Assembly (NCBI RefSeq): GCF_006517395.1
Contig: NZ_VDCY01000002.1
Coordinates: forward strand, 124,001 to 188,000
Direction of reading: 5' to 3'
DNA length: 64,000 nucleotides
From: Terrilactibacillus laevilacticus
GTDB taxonomy: Bacteria; Bacillota; Bacilli; Bacillales; Sporolactobacillaceae
Part shown: positions 8,730 through 18,401 of the stretch, one piece after another
Layout: each line of letters begins with the position of its first letter
How positions within the stretch are numbered: the stretch's first letter is position 1
The notes under the pieces: model-generated
Databases searched by the model: none
The model's input: only the letters and a program-made list of their open reading frames with translations
What the model was told of the DNA's origin: nothing
Position numbers and translations under genes: made by a program

Positions 8730-8869
8730 CTTTTTAATCTCCTCTAAAATAAATTTCAAACCGATTGATTAAAAAACATCCTTTATCATTATGGCAACAT
8801 CCTTAGCTATTGTAAATGAAAAACCACTTATCAAAGCCGAAATGAACCATTATTTAACCCAATCAGTAT

Positions 8870-9811
8870 TTAAAAAAACGAGTTTTTGATATTTTCAAAA
8901 GCATCAAATAAGAAAAATCTTACTTTAACTTTTTTATGTGTTTCTTGATGTTCAGGTTCTTGTGTCACGGTTACACTTTGAGGATCTGCCTCGTTTTGAT
9001 TCTGTACCTTGTTATCCGTTTGTGTTTCATTTTGCGTTTGTGCCTTGCTATCGATTTGTGCATCCCTTTTCGTTTCTACCTTACTTTGAATCTGAGCACC
9101 ACTTTGGTTTTGCGTCTCATTTTGGGTTTGCGTTTCACTTTGGTTTTGCGTTTCACTTTGGGTTTGCGTTTCACTTTGGGTTTGCGTTTTTCCTTGATTG
9201 GTTTCGTCTAATTGATTTGGTGTACCTTTTTCTTTGGTATTCGTTCCTTCTGATAGAGATGCATTCGATGCTTTTTCAGCTGCTGAAGCAACATGCTCGT
9301 CCGGTTTTATGGCATCACCATTAGAGAAATCAAGATAACACAATGGAGGGAATAACACGCACCACCAATTTGCTCCTTCTCCTTGACCTAATGTCACAAC
9401 AAGCGCTTGATATTGACCTGCAGGATAGACATAACCGCCATACATTTTGGTTGGAAAGTCTGCTTTCCCTAATTTAATCGTAAATGATTCATTCAAATGC
9501 ATGTCTTTCAATTTTTTCGTAACCACTTTATTCAAATCATCCATATGTGAAAGTATGACGCCTTTTGCCTGTTCAGTCGTTTTTAAATCACGAACCCAAC
9601 CTTCAATATTTTGATTAACTTCATCACGAATTTGCCGCTTAACGGCTTGATCAGCTGCTGAATCACTATTTGCTAAGATACGAAGTCTAATGGCGTCTTT
9701 CGGAATTCTAGTTTTATTATTTTGTGCGTTTGATAGATTTTGTTGAATTTGCATAAACGTGATTAATAGAATAAAAGATAAAATTGAAATAAGTGCTAGT
9801 CGTTTTTTCAT
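8870..9811 (-). CDS. spoIIR: Stage II sporulation protein R, with low-complexity insertion
   Basis: Signal protein secreted from the forespore that triggers SpoIIGA to process pro-sigma-E in the mother cell. Residues 1-25 form a signal/anchor segment. Residues 35-172 hold the family domain (AIRLRILANSDS, YPAGQYQALVV, GANWWCVLFPPLCYLD). Residues about 205-285 are a run of imperfect hexapeptides of the type ETQTQS/ETQNQS. The last 20 residues (KVKVRFFLFDAFENIKNSFF) look like the family C-terminus. At 313 residues it is about 90 longer than B. subtilis SpoIIR. A sigma-F promoter was not recognised. Confidence 0.92.
   Translation of the reverse strand: MKKRLALISILSFILLITFMQIQQNLSNAQNNKTRIPKDAIRLRILANSDSAADQAVKRQIRDEVNQNIEGWVRDLKTTEQAKGVILSHMDDLNKVVTKKLKDMHLNESFTIKLGKADFPTKMYGGYVYPAGQYQALVVTLGQGEGANWWCVLFPPLCYLDFSNGDAIKPDEHVASAAEKASNASLSEGTNTKEKGTPNQLDETNQGKTQTQSETQTQSETQNQSETQTQNETQNQSGAQIQSKVETKRDAQIDSKAQTQNETQTDNKVQNQNEADPQSVTVTQEPEHQETHKKVKVRFFLFDAFENIKNSFF
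8957..9199 (-). repeat. 18-bp-type coding repeats inside spoIIR
   Basis: In-frame imperfect repeats encoding Q/T/S/N/E-rich hexapeptides between the SpoIIR domain and its conserved tail. Units drift towards both ends (for example SKAQTQ, ADPQSV). Confidence 0.85.
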
Positions 9812-10033
9812 TTCATCATCCCGCCCTTCTAAAAGCAGTGTGGACGAAACTGATAAAATTCAAACCTATAAATGTTCAACTTATTTCGACACGAGAGAAT
9901 TTTAAATGATAGATTCATAGATTAATCAATTAGCCTATTAAATTGGTTTGAACAAAATAGGCACATGGTTTATTCTATCATCCATTCAAAAAATATTTTA
10001 AGTCAGCTGAAGGTGAGAAGAGTGTAACTTGTA

Positions 10034-10303
10034 TCACATGTTCAAAAAGGTGACAAATGAAAAGGGTTACTGGCTAAGTACGCTAGCATCCTGCTAGAAA
10101 CGCCAGTACTAGCCCATCCGGCGTCGGAAGGCTAAGAGTGGAGCTTGTTTTCTTTGGACCAGCATTCCACATGATGTGGTAGCTTCAGGCGCCAGCGTGA
10201 ACGGTTTTAGCCAGCGATCCTCTTGTATCCGCTACTTGAGGACCGGAAAAACAAACCGCCGAGATTCGCAAGTTATCGTTTGGTGACTTTTTGAACAACC
10301 TCT
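10034..10303 (-). mobile_element. R1 copy C (long-long), reverse
   Basis: 270-bp copy in reverse orientation. Its outer right terminus is altered (TCACATGTTC where other copies read GTGCGTGTTC). The flanks TGTA and TTTA match at 3 of 4 positions. The element ends 1 bp from the prmC stop codon (10305-10307). Confidence 0.82.
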
Positions 10304-10304
10304 T

Positions 10305-11180
10305 TTATACACTTCTAACAAATGCAAGGGCGACGCGATCATTTCCATTAATGTCTTTCATGACTTTAAGCGCCTCAATCTGTTGATCAAACGTTTGTTT
10401 AATAAGATTTTGTATCGCTTCCCCCTGATCATAACCAATCTCAAACCCAATTAAGAGTTGATCTTTCATAATTTGGCGTACCTCTTTTAAGATGCATCGA
10501 TAAGCATCTAACCCATCCTCTCCTCCACTAAGAGCCAAATGTGGTTCATGATCCTTCACGACATCTTGAAGGGATTGCATGCCTTCTTTTGATATATAAG
10601 GAGGATTGGATACTAAAATATCTACTTTTTTATGATGATCAATTAGCGGCTGAAGAAAGCTGCCTTCGTAGAAATCAACCGTGGCATGAAGATTTTTTGC
10701 ATTGTCTTTGGCAACCTTAATAGCGTCAGCTGAAAGATCCACTGTCGATACGTGCCATTCTGGTTTTTCAAGTGCTAAGGTGATGGCTATTGCACCGCTA
10801 CCCGTTCCGATATCACATACTGATAACTCTTTCTTATGAGGAAAATAAAGATTTGCCCAATTCTTTACCCATTCAATTAATTCTTCTGTTTCAGGTCTTG
10901 GAATTAATACAGCCGGCGAGACATGAAACGTACGTCCATAAAAAGTTTCTGTACCGGTCATGTATTGAACGGGTTCTCCTGTTTTTACATGTTGAATCAC
11001 ACCGTCTTTGAACCAAATTTCGTCTTCTTTCTTTAATGATTCCCGTATGTCCACAAGAAGCTCTGTCCGAGTTAATCCAAGACGATGACAAAGAAGAATT
11101 TCTCCGATGTTGGCATCACGGCCATGTTTACTTAAAAAAGAAGAAGCCCAATTTAGGGCTTCGAAACGTTTTAATGTCAT
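10305..11180 (-). CDS. prmC: Release factor glutamine methyltransferase
   Basis: Methylates the glutamine of the GGQ motif in release factors RF1 and RF2 using S-adenosylmethionine. 291 residues. The N-terminal helical domain includes [17 protein letters not shown] and [10 protein letters not shown]. The Rossmann domain has [16 protein letters not shown] and the substrate-binding motif VSNPPYIS. Its ATG overlaps the prfA TGA (ATGA), so enzyme and substrate are translationally coupled, the usual arrangement. Confidence 0.96.
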   Translation of the reverse strand: MTLKRFEALNWASSFLSKHGRDANIGEILLCHRLGLTRTELLVDIRESLKKEDEIWFKDGVIQHVKTGEPVQYMTGTETFYGRTFHVSPAVLIPRPETEELIEWVKNWANLYFPHKKELSVCDIGTGSGAIAITLALEKPEWHVSTVDLSADAIKVAKDNAKNLHATVDFYEGSFLQPLIDHHKKVDILVSNPPYISKEGMQSLQDVVKDHEPHLALSGGEDGLDAYRCILKEVRQIMKDQLLIGFEIGYDQGEAIQNLIKQTFDQQIEALKVMKDINGNDRVALAFVRSV

Positions 11181-12250
11181 TGTGCTTCCGCCTGTTCTAT
11201 CAGTTTGGCTTGTTCGTCTAAAATAAGAGCATCAATAATATCATCGAGTTTACCATCTAAAATTTGATCTAATTTTTGAATGGTTAAACCAATTCGGTGA
11301 TCGGTTACACGGCTCTGTGGATAGTTGTAAGTTCGTATACGTTCCGAACGATCTCCTGTACCTACAGCTGATTTACGCGATGTATCATATTCCGCTTGGG
11401 CTTCTTTTTGGAATTTATCATAAACACGGGCACGCAAAACTTTCATGGCCTTTTCTTTATTTTTAATTTGAGACTTTTCGTCTTGGCAAGAAACAACTAT
11501 ACCTGTTGGAATGTGTGTCAAACGAACAGCCGACATGGTCGTATTAACACTTTGCCCACCTGGTCCACTTGAGGCAAAACGGTCCACACGGATATCTTTT
11601 TCATTAATATCCACCTCAACTTCCTCCGCTTCAGGAAGGACAGCGACCGTTGCCGTTGATGTATGAATTCTGCCGCCTGATTCCGTTTCTGGTACGCGCT
11701 GAACGCGGTGTGCCCCATTTTCATATTTGAGTTTCGAATAAGCCCCTTTACCTGAGATCATAAAGATGACCTCTTTATATCCACCGACTTCACTTGGACT
11801 TGATTCAATGACTTCCGTTTTCCAGCCTTGTGCTTCTGCATAGCGGGAGTACATTTTAAATAAGTTTCCAGCAAAGAGAGCCGCTTCATCACCACCTGCA
11901 GCTCCGCGTATTTCAACAATAACGTTCTTGTCATCATTCGGGTCTTTCGGAATAAGTAATAATTTTAATCTTTCTTCAAGAGCTTCTTTTCTTTCTTCGA
12001 GTTCACTAATTTCTCCGCGAACCATTTCTTTCATTTCAGCATCCAATTTATCATCCAGCATGGCTTTTGCATCTGTTAATTCTTCTTCAACCGTTTTGTA
12101 TTCACGATACGCTTGAACCGTTTCTTCAAGTTCTGATTGCTCAATAGAATACTCACGTAATTTATTTGAGTCACTGATCACTTCTGGATCGGAGAGTAAT
12201 TGATTTAATTTATCATAGCGATCTTCCAGCGACTGTAATCGATCAAACAT
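11177..12250 (-). CDS. prfA: Peptide chain release factor 1
   Basis: RF1 reads UAA and UAG in the ribosomal A site and triggers peptide release. 357 residues, the family length. The GGQ loop is in [12 protein letters not shown] (about residues 226-237), which is methylated by the PrmC encoded next. The N-terminal coiled coil (residues about 1-105) is rich in E and L, and the anticodon-reading domain precedes HIHTSTATV-like sequence ([14 protein letters not shown]). Start ATG follows AGGGGTG. Confidence 0.97.
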   Translation of the reverse strand: MFDRLQSLEDRYDKLNQLLSDPEVISDSNKLREYSIEQSELEETVQAYREYKTVEEELTDAKAMLDDKLDAEMKEMVRGEISELEERKEALEERLKLLLIPKDPNDDKNVIVEIRGAAGGDEAALFAGNLFKMYSRYAEAQGWKTEVIESSPSEVGGYKEVIFMISGKGAYSKLKYENGAHRVQRVPETESGGRIHTSTATVAVLPEAEEVEVDINEKDIRVDRFASSGPGGQSVNTTMSAVRLTHIPTGIVVSCQDEKSQIKNKEKAMKVLRARVYDKFQKEAQAEYDTSRKSAVGTGDRSERIRTYNYPQSRVTDHRIGLTIQKLDQILDGKLDDIIDALILDEQAKLIEQAEAQ

Positions 12251-12356
12251 GCCTTTTCACCCCTATAATTCCTTTTCAATCTTGCTATGCATAGGTGACC
12301 CTTCCATTCATCATACGAACGAAAGGGTCGTCTTTAAAATTGATGATTTATTGTTA

Positions 12357-12627
12357 GTGCGTGTTCAAAAAGGTGACAAATGAAGAGGGTTACTGGCTAA
12401 GTACGCATCCTGCAAGAAACGCCAGTACTAGCCCGTCCTGGGCGTCGGAAGGCTAAGAGCGGAGCTTGTTTTCTCTGGACCAGCATTCCACATGATGTGG
12501 TAGCTTCAGGCGCCAGCGTGAGCGGTTTTAGCCAGCGATCCTCTTGTATCCGCTACATGAGGATCGGAAAAACAAGAGGGCGCCGAGATTCGCAAGTTAT
12601 CATTTGGTGACTTTTTGAACAACCTCA
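12357..12627 (-). mobile_element. R1 copy D (long-long), reverse
   Basis: 271-bp copy between tdk and prfA. It has an exact 4-bp target duplication GTTA at 12353-12356 and 12628-12631. The central linker differs from copy A (AAAACAAGCTCCGCTCTTAGCC version, as in C and F). Confidence 0.88.
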
Positions 12628-12631
12628 GTTA

Positions 12632-12881
12632 TGGATTCTTGATAACGTTCATAATACCTTACTACATTATAGTATACGAGACTCCTTCTCGTCAAAAACA
12701 CAGATACACACGTGGCTTTAGGGCTTCTGCTAAAGACAGGGAATCGATGTTTTGGAGGCAGTTTATCGGTGAAACCGGGGTAACCAAATGTGTCTGTTCT
12801 ATCTATGCACTCTTAGATTCATCTTACGCACCGTCCATTAATCTGTTTGGGATCCAGTTCAACTAGACTTGCGATAATAAA
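12632..12881. other. Intergenic 250 bp, no gene seen
   Basis: One plus-strand reading frame of 83 codons starts inside R1 copy D and has no ribosome site or recognisable protein. No other structure was noticed. Confidence 0.3.
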
Positions 12882-12966
12882 CCTCTTGCTGATTCGGGGC
12901 TTATAAAGCGCAGACAGAGGGCTTATCCTTTATACCATGAATTTTTATTTTTTTTAAAGTATAAGC
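12882..12966 (+). repeat. R2 repeat copy b (short form, diverged)
   Basis: CTCTTGCTGATTCGGGGC, then TTATAAAGCGCAGACAGAGG, ending TTTTAAAGTATAAG, directly adjoining the T-side of the tdk terminator. Confidence 0.65.
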
Positions 12967-12993
12967 AAAAGCCAGGTAAAATAACCTGGCTTT
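12967..12993 (-). terminator. Intrinsic terminator of tdk
   Basis: Stem AAAGCCAGGT/ACCTGGCTTT with a 6-nt loop and a following TTTT on the minus strand, immediately after the tdk stop. Confidence 0.8.
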
Positions 12994-12998
12994 AATAT

Positions 12999-13619
12999 TT
13001 AAGATGGCTTATTGGTCGATACAGCTTTAAATTTATTTTCAGGCTTCCCTGGGACTTCATGACAATGACGGCAGCGTGCTTCATAGGATTCACTGGCACC
13101 GACAAGAATGATGGGATCATTATAAGAGGCTGGTCTGTGATCAATGAGTCGCTGAGTCCGACTCGCTGGTGAACCACATACCATACACACAGCATTTAGT
13201 TTTGTTACCTCTTCACTAATGGCCATAATGGATGGCACTGGCTCAAACGGCTCTCCTCTAAAATCCATATCAAGCCCTGCCACAATGACACGCAAACCAC
13301 GATCAGCAAGTTCTTGAATGGCTTGCACGATATCCTCATCAAAAAATTGAACTTCATCAATTGCAACAACTTGCGTATCTGGAAGAATCGCATCCATGAT
13401 GTCTTTTGACGTTTTTACTGGTATGGCCATCACGGTGTTCCCTGTATGTGAAACAACGGCCTCATCACTGTATCGATTATCTATAGCAGGTTTAAAGACT
13501 TGAATTTTTTGTTTTCCAAAGCTGGCTCTTCTTACTCGTCGTATCAGTTCTTCTGATTTTCCCGAAAACATACTTCCACAAATACATTCTACCCAGCCTG
13601 TTTGGGTTGTCCATTGCAT
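12999..13619 (-). CDS. tdk: Thymidine kinase
   Basis: Salvage kinase phosphorylating thymidine with ATP. 206 residues of the type II (bacterial/human TK1) family. The P-loop [14 protein letters not shown] is at about 16-29, the Walker B-like [12 protein letters not shown] near 85-96, and FRGEPF follows. The zinc-binding part has [13 protein letters not shown] and a C-H-C set near CRHCHE. The lasso segment [13 protein letters not shown] is present. It stands between rpmE and prfA, as in other Bacillales. Confidence 0.96.
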   Translation of the reverse strand: MQWTTQTGWVECICGSMFSGKSEELIRRVRRASFGKQKIQVFKPAIDNRYSDEAVVSHTGNTVMAIPVKTSKDIMDAILPDTQVVAIDEVQFFDEDIVQAIQELADRGLRVIVAGLDMDFRGEPFEPVPSIMAISEEVTKLNAVCMVCGSPASRTQRLIDHRPASYNDPIILVGASESYEARCRHCHEVPGKPENKFKAVSTNKPS

Positions 13620-13797
13620 GGACGTTCACAACCTTTCCTTCATTCTCTTTGGCATCGTCCTATGCGCAAATTTATATATGATTTAAAATTATATCACGAT
13701 CATGGCGAAAGAATAAGGGTGTTCTTTTTTATTACAGTATGCTTGTTACTTTTAAAAAATTTTCTGTTTTCTGGCACGTTGGGAGGTGCACTAGCAA

Positions 13798-14191
13798 GAA
13801 TTGAGCTTCTTCATAACGAAAGTGAGCATCTTCGATGAGGGATTGAGCTACTTTGTGTTGGAATTGAGCTACTTTGCGACGGAATTGAGCTACTCCGCAA
13901 TGGATTGAGCTACTTCATAAGGGAATTGAGCTACTTCGACATGGATTGAGCTACTTCATAAACGAATTGAGCTACTTCGACATGGAATTGAGCTACTTTG
14001 CGACGGAATTGAGCTACTCCACAATGGTATTGAGCCGCTTCGTCAAGGAATTGAGCTACTCCACAATGGTATTGAGCCGCTTCGGCAAGGAATTGCACCA
14101 CTTCAAAGCGAATTGCACCACCGCGGGCCAGTATTGCACTACTTCAAACAGGAATTGCACCACTTCAAACAAGAATTGCACAAACTTCAAA
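13798..14191 (+). repeat. Tandem array, about 19 units of 20-22 bp
   Basis: Units of the type GGAATTGAGCTACTTCNNNAN follow each other without gaps. Fourteen units carry the TGAGC version and the last five carry TTGCACCAC. Unit length alternates between 20, 21 and 22 bp, so no reading frame is kept. Pairs of neighbouring units recur as higher-order blocks (for example TCCACAATGGTATTGAGCCG twice). It lies between the tdk start and the rpmE terminators. Confidence 0.85.
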
Positions 14192-14233
14192 TCTTGGTTG
14201 AACAACCTCGAATTAATGTTTAAAAATGAATGC

Positions 14234-14259
14234 AAAAAAGCCACAGGTTATCCTGCGGC
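14234..14259 (-). terminator. Second terminator after rpmE
   Basis: Minus-strand stem GCCGCAGG/CCTGTGGC with loop ATAA, followed by TTTTTT; it backs up the terminator at 14277-14304. Confidence 0.75.
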
Positions 14260-14276
14260 CAAGCTATTTGTAAGTA

Positions 14277-14304
14277 TAAAAAAACAGGCAAGGTAACCCT
14301 GCCT
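14277..14304 (-). terminator. First terminator after rpmE
   Basis: Minus-strand stem GGCAGGGT/ACCTTGCC (one mismatch) followed by TTTTTTT, directly after the rpmE stop. Confidence 0.75.
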
Positions 14305-14305
14305 A

Positions 14306-14551
14306 TTATTTAAGATTGTATTTTTGTTTAAAGCGATCAACACGTCCGCCTTTTTCAGCAAATTTTTGACGACCAGTGTAGAATGGGTGAGAGTCAGAAG
14401 TTACCTCAAGACGGATTAATGGATATTCATTTCCATCTTCCCAAACGATCGTTTCATTTGATTTTTTTGTTGATCCACTCAAGAATTTGAATTCAGTACT
14501 TGAATCCATAAATACAACTTTATGGTAATCTGGATGGATTTCAGGTTTCAT
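14306..14551 (-). CDS. rpmE2: Ribosomal protein L31, type B (zinc-free)
   Basis: Large-subunit protein at the central protuberance. 81 residues with [12 protein letters not shown] at the start and [10 protein letters not shown] and [10 protein letters not shown] at the end. The CxxC zinc ribbon of type A L31 is absent: there is no cysteine at all. This is the C-minus form that in many bacteria is used under zinc limitation. Here it occupies the tdk-rho locus where B. subtilis has type A rpmE. The ATG at 14551 is chosen because AAAGGAG ends 9 nt before it; an ATG 3 codons upstream abuts the ribosome site. No Zur-like operator was seen. Confidence 0.94.
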   Translation of the reverse strand: MKPEIHPDYHKVVFMDSSTEFKFLSGSTKKSNETIVWEDGNEYPLIRLEVTSDSHPFYTGRQKFAEKGGRVDRFKQKYNLK

Positions 14552-14667
14552 ATGTTTCATCTCCTTTATGCCCTAATTTTATTTCAAATTAGAGTTTTAT
14601 TGCACAGCGTTTATTATAACAAGCCCACCTATGTTTGGCAAGTTAATCTTTTTTATGGTGCTGACGC

Positions 14668-15942
14668 TCAAACTTTTGCGAGGCCACTTTTCTCTTTATC
14701 AAAGATATCAAAGAATTCTTGGTTGTTTTTCGTTGTTTTCAGACGTTTATAGAAGCGCTCCACAAAGTCTTGTGACTCATCCATTGTCTTACGCATCGAC
14801 CAGAGTTTTTCTAAATGTTCTTTTTCTACAAGAAGCTCTTCTTTACGTGTACCGGATCTCCGGATGTCAATAGCCGGGAAGATGCGTCTTTCCGCTAATT
14901 TACGATCCAGATGGAGCTCCATATTACCTGTTCCTTTGAACTCTTCATAGATTACGTCGTCCATACGTGATCCCGTATCCACTAATGCTGTTGCAAGAAT
15001 GGTCAAACTGCCGCCTTCTTCGATGTTTCTCGCCGCACCAAAGAATCGTTTTGGGCGGTGAAAAGCTGCTGGATCAATCCCGCCAGAAAGTGTTCGTCCA
15101 CTAGGTGGAATAACTAAGTTATAGGCTCTTGCAAGACGTGTAATACTATCCATCAAAATGACAACGTCTTTTTTATGCTCTACAAGCCTCATCGCTCTTT
15201 CTAATACTAATTCAGCTACTTTGATATGGTTTTCAGGCACCTCATCAAACGTTGAACTTACCACATCACCTTTAACAGAACGCTCAATGTCGGTTACTTC
15301 CTCTGGACGTTCATCAACTAAGAGTACAATTAATTCGGCATCTGGATGGTTAACGGTAATACTATTAGCAATTTCTTTAAGTAGGGTTGTTTTACCAGCT
15401 TTCGGAGGAGCAACAATTAATCCACGTTGTCCGTATCCTACGGGAGATACGAGGTCAATAATACGTGTTGAAAAATTCTCCTTGGTTGTTTCAAGTGTCA
15501 TCTTGCGCTGTGGATATAAAGGTGTTAGTGCTGGGAAGTGGACGCGTTCTTTCGCTGTATCAGGAGCTTCACCATTAACTGCCTCAACATGCAACAAGCC
15601 ATAATAGCGTTCATTTTCTTTAGGTGGTCTTACTTTACCCGATACCTTGTCCCCATTTCTTAAATCAAACCGTCTAATCTGGGAAGCAGAGATATAAATA
15701 TCTTCTGAGCTAGGAGAGAAGTTAATCGGTCTTAAAAACCCAAAACCTTCTGATGGAATGACTTCAAGAATACCTTCCATAAATGATAACCCATCTTTTT
15801 CAGCTTGTGCTTTTAGTATTGAAAAGATAAGTTCACGCTTATTTAACTTACTATAATAAGAAACCTTATAGTTTTTCGCATGTTGATATAAATCTTTTAG
15901 TTTCATATTTTCTAATTCTGCTAATGTAACTGTCATTATCAC
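14668..15942 (-). CDS. rho: Transcription termination factor Rho
   Basis: Hexameric RNA-dependent ATPase that releases RNA polymerase at Rho-dependent sites. 424 residues. The N-terminal helical cap is followed by the cold-shock RNA-binding domain ([21 protein letters not shown]) and the ATPase domain with Walker [14 protein letters not shown] and Walker [18 protein letters not shown]. The frame begins with GTG at 15942; an ATG two codons in (15936) is equally possible and neither has a strong ribosome site. B. subtilis has glpX between murA and rho; here there is only a 700-bp gap. Confidence 0.96.
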   Translation of the reverse strand: MIMTVTLAELENMKLKDLYQHAKNYKVSYYSKLNKRELIFSILKAQAEKDGLSFMEGILEVIPSEGFGFLRPINFSPSSEDIYISASQIRRFDLRNGDKVSGKVRPPKENERYYGLLHVEAVNGEAPDTAKERVHFPALTPLYPQRKMTLETTKENFSTRIIDLVSPVGYGQRGLIVAPPKAGKTTLLKEIANSITVNHPDAELIVLLVDERPEEVTDIERSVKGDVVSSTFDEVPENHIKVAELVLERAMRLVEHKKDVVILMDSITRLARAYNLVIPPSGRTLSGGIDPAAFHRPKRFFGAARNIEEGGSLTILATALVDTGSRMDDVIYEEFKGTGNMELHLDRKLAERRIFPAIDIRRSGTRKEELLVEKEHLEKLWSMRKTMDESQDFVERFYKRLKTTKNNQEFFDIFDKEKSGLAKV

Positions 15943-16546
15943 ACCACACTTCTATTTATTCAAATTACTGAATTGAATCTAACTTATTTGAAGGTCATTT
16001 CCTCTAGAGTGTTCACAAAGTTTTGAAAAAATAGTCTGAAACCTTATTTTTTCTTTCTCCTAAATGAATAACACTCTGCTTTGAAGGTATTAAGGAGTTT
16101 CCTGAAAGAAAAATGTTTTGCGTAAGATGAGGAGTTAGCATATGGTCATTCTCTACTTATCAATAATTTTTTATTAATCACTTTATCATGAGACGTGGAT
16201 GATTCATGTATGTTTCTTAAAGTCACGTTTTTTCTGATTAATGGACATTGTCCGTGTGTATGCATACCACTTAATATAGCCATTTTTTAAAGACAATAAG
16301 TCTAACCAATTATAAATTTAAACATGAGTATTTTTAATTTATAGAGGGATTATGTGTGTTACTCTTTTCTTTCTATTTTAGATAAATAAATGATCCACTA
16401 ATTATCTTTACATACCTTTAAACACATTAAATGTATCATTATTATGATGTATTGCAATGATAATAAATTGATTATACGCCTTATCGTAATATTTTACAAG
16501 CGCTTTGTATGCGGTTTCTTTTATTTATTTTCTTTTTACATCCATC
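15943..16546. other. Long AT-rich leader/intergenic region before rho, no gene seen
   Basis: About 600 bp without a credible reading frame or strong hairpin. It could hold an autoregulated rho leader, but no Rho-dependent signal can be proved by eye. This is the place of glpX in B. subtilis. Confidence 0.35.
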
Positions 16547-16576
16547 ATCAAGTGAGGAGGATATGCCTCACTTGAT
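16547..16576. other. Perfect 11-bp hairpin downstream of murA
   Basis: ATCAAGTGAGG/CCTCACTTGAT with an 8-nt loop, about 70 nt past the murA stop. It lacks a T-run on the minus strand, so it may be a transcript-end stabiliser or a poor terminator. Confidence 0.55.
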
Positions 16577-16644
16577 CTATTTTGCCTAGACGGAATCATG
16601 AAAAGGATCTATTTGGATAGCTTATTTATTTTAAAATATCTTAC

Positions 16645-17931
16645 TTATTTCGATAAAATACGTCGTTCTTCCATATCCATGTTTTCACGCCAAACGCGGG
16701 CCCCAAGTCGTTGTAATTTTTTAACTAAATGGCTATATCCTCGATCAATATGCTCGAGCCCTTGAATTTCTGTTACCCCATCTGCTAAGAGCCCAGCTAT
16801 CACTAGGGACGCACCTGCCCTTAAGTCTGTGGCTTTAACCTTAGCTCCTTGAAGGTGAGTTGGACCTAATATGATAGATGACCGGCCTTCAACTTTAACA
16901 TCCGCACCCATCCGACGTAGTTCATCGATATGCTTGAAACGCGAACTATAAATGGTGTCAGTCACGACACTGGTTCCGTGGGCCTGAGTTAACAAACTCG
17001 TTAAAGGTTGTTGCAAATCCGTTGGAAAGCCAGGATATACCAATGTTTTAATATCCACTTTTTTCAGTGGTTCTTCTGTTCGCGACACAATAACTTGGTC
17101 ATCGTCGATTTCAACACAAATACCCATCTCTCTAAGTTTGGCTATTAAGGACTCCAAGTGCTGCGGAATGACATTATCGACCGTCACTCTTTCACCTACA
17201 GCAGCCGCAATAATCATAAAAGTACCTGCTTCAATGCGGTCTGGAATAATAGAGTGGCGGCAGCCATTTAATTCAGATACGCCATCAATCCGAATAACAT
17301 CCGTTCCAGCCCCTTTTATTTTTGCGCCCATGCTCGTTAATAACGTGGCTACATCGATAATTTCAGGCTCTTTAGCCGCATTCTCAATGACGGTTTGTCC
17401 TTTTGCTTTGACAGCTGCAAGCATAATATTAATGGTGGCACCGACACTAACAACATCCAAATAAATTCTTGCTCCACGAAGTTCTTCAGCTCGTAAGTAG
17501 ATAGCGCCTCTTTCATTTGTTACTTTTGCACCCAGCGCTTCAAAACCTTTGATATGTTGATCAATCGGACGTGGTCCAAGATTACAGCCACCTGGAAGAC
17601 CAATAACCGCTCTTTTAAATCGACCCAACATGGCACCCATCAGATAATAAGAGGCACGCAATTTTTTTACACTACCATTTGGAAGAGGCATATCAATCAT
17701 ATTTTCAGGATTAACAGTTAATGTATTATTCTTGAAACTTACATCTCCGCCAATTTCCATCAGTAATTCACAAAGACTTCTGACGTCTGAAATGTCTGGG
17801 AGTTGTTCAATTGTAACTTTTGAATTGGCTAATATGGCAGCTGGAATAAGCGCAACTGCACTATTTTTCGCGCCACTAACTTGTACAGTTCCTGTTAGAC
17901 GATGACCGCCTTCTATCATTAATTTCTCCAT
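16645..17931 (-). CDS. murA2: UDP-N-acetylglucosamine 1-carboxyvinyltransferase 2
   Basis: First committed step of peptidoglycan precursor synthesis: transfer of enolpyruvate from PEP to UDP-GlcNAc. 428 residues of the EPSP-synthase fold. Lys22 is in [12 protein letters not shown], and the mobile loop [11 protein letters not shown] carries the catalytic cysteine (Cys116), so the enzyme should bind fosfomycin. Its location upstream of rho and downstream of tal corresponds to B. subtilis murAB (murZ), the second copy in Firmicutes. Start ATG follows AAGGAG. Confidence 0.95.
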   Translation of the reverse strand: MEKLMIEGGHRLTGTVQVSGAKNSAVALIPAAILANSKVTIEQLPDISDVRSLCELLMEIGGDVSFKNNTLTVNPENMIDMPLPNGSVKKLRASYYLMGAMLGRFKRAVIGLPGGCNLGPRPIDQHIKGFEALGAKVTNERGAIYLRAEELRGARIYLDVVSVGATINIMLAAVKAKGQTVIENAAKEPEIIDVATLLTSMGAKIKGAGTDVIRIDGVSELNGCRHSIIPDRIEAGTFMIIAAAVGERVTVDNVIPQHLESLIAKLREMGICVEIDDDQVIVSRTEEPLKKVDIKTLVYPGFPTDLQQPLTSLLTQAHGTSVVTDTIYSSRFKHIDELRRMGADVKVEGRSSIILGPTHLQGAKVKATDLRAGASLVIAGLLADGVTEIQGLEHIDRGYSHLVKKLQRLGARVWRENMDMEERRILSK

Positions 17932-18181
17932 GATTTACTCCTTTTCTGAATCGGTGGATTTTATGAATGACGGGGTTAAATAAAGATGTCAAAAACCCAA
18001 TTCAGGTGTTAGGCTCGCTTAGTTTCATGATGATGAAACGTTCATCAGGGGGCTTGTTACTTGTTTGAATCTATAAAAGCGGTTGTTTCTTGTGACCCAC
18101 TGATCTGATAAAAATTCGAGCTAAAGTTCCTATTTTATCACTCACTAAAATCACATTCTTATGTATGAGTTGGATTGATTT

Positions 18182-18217
18182 AAAAAAGAGGAAACCTTAA
18201 AACACATAAAGGTTTCC
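18182..18217 (-). terminator. Intrinsic terminator, likely of tal
   Basis: Minus-strand stem GGAAACCTT/AAGGTTTCC followed by TCTTTTTT. R1 copy E has been inserted between it and the tal stop codon. Confidence 0.8.
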
Positions 18218-18235
18218 TTAAGGGCAAGACCTTCT

Positions 18236-18390
18236 AGAGGTTGTTCAAAAAGTCACCAAATGATAAGCTGCGAATCTCGGCGTTGGCTTGTTTTTCCGGT
18301 CCTCATGTAGTAAAAACCTACATTCCGGTCCTCAAAACAGCGCCGCCTTGATCTTCTTGCTTCTAATTTGCCACCTTTTTGAACACGCAC
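18236..18390 (+). mobile_element. R1 copy E (short-short)
   Basis: 155-bp copy with exact TTCT duplications at 18232-18235 and 18391-18394. It carries the minimal left arm (CCGGTCCTCATGTAG, then CTACATTCCGGTCCTC, a small hairpin) and the short right arm (TTGATCTTCTTGCTTC). Confidence 0.9.
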
Positions 18391-18401
18391 TTCTGTGTGG
18401 A

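Noticed and set aside
8936-9324. Two long overlapping plus-strand frames opposite spoIIR
   Set aside because: They are the complement of the low-complexity repeat, which lacks stops in several frames; no ribosome site.
12615-12866. 83-codon frame beginning in R1 copy D
   Set aside because: Starts inside the element, lacks a ribosome site and resembles nothing known.
13798-14191. Tandem array as a CRISPR
   Set aside because: Units are contiguous with no unique spacers of 30 bp or more and no cas genes nearby.
13946-14296. 116-codon plus-strand frame and a 62-codon minus-strand frame over the tandem array
   Set aside because: The mixed 20/21/22-bp units break the frame in most of the array; the open stretch is a by-product of a few 21-bp units. 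No ribosome site.
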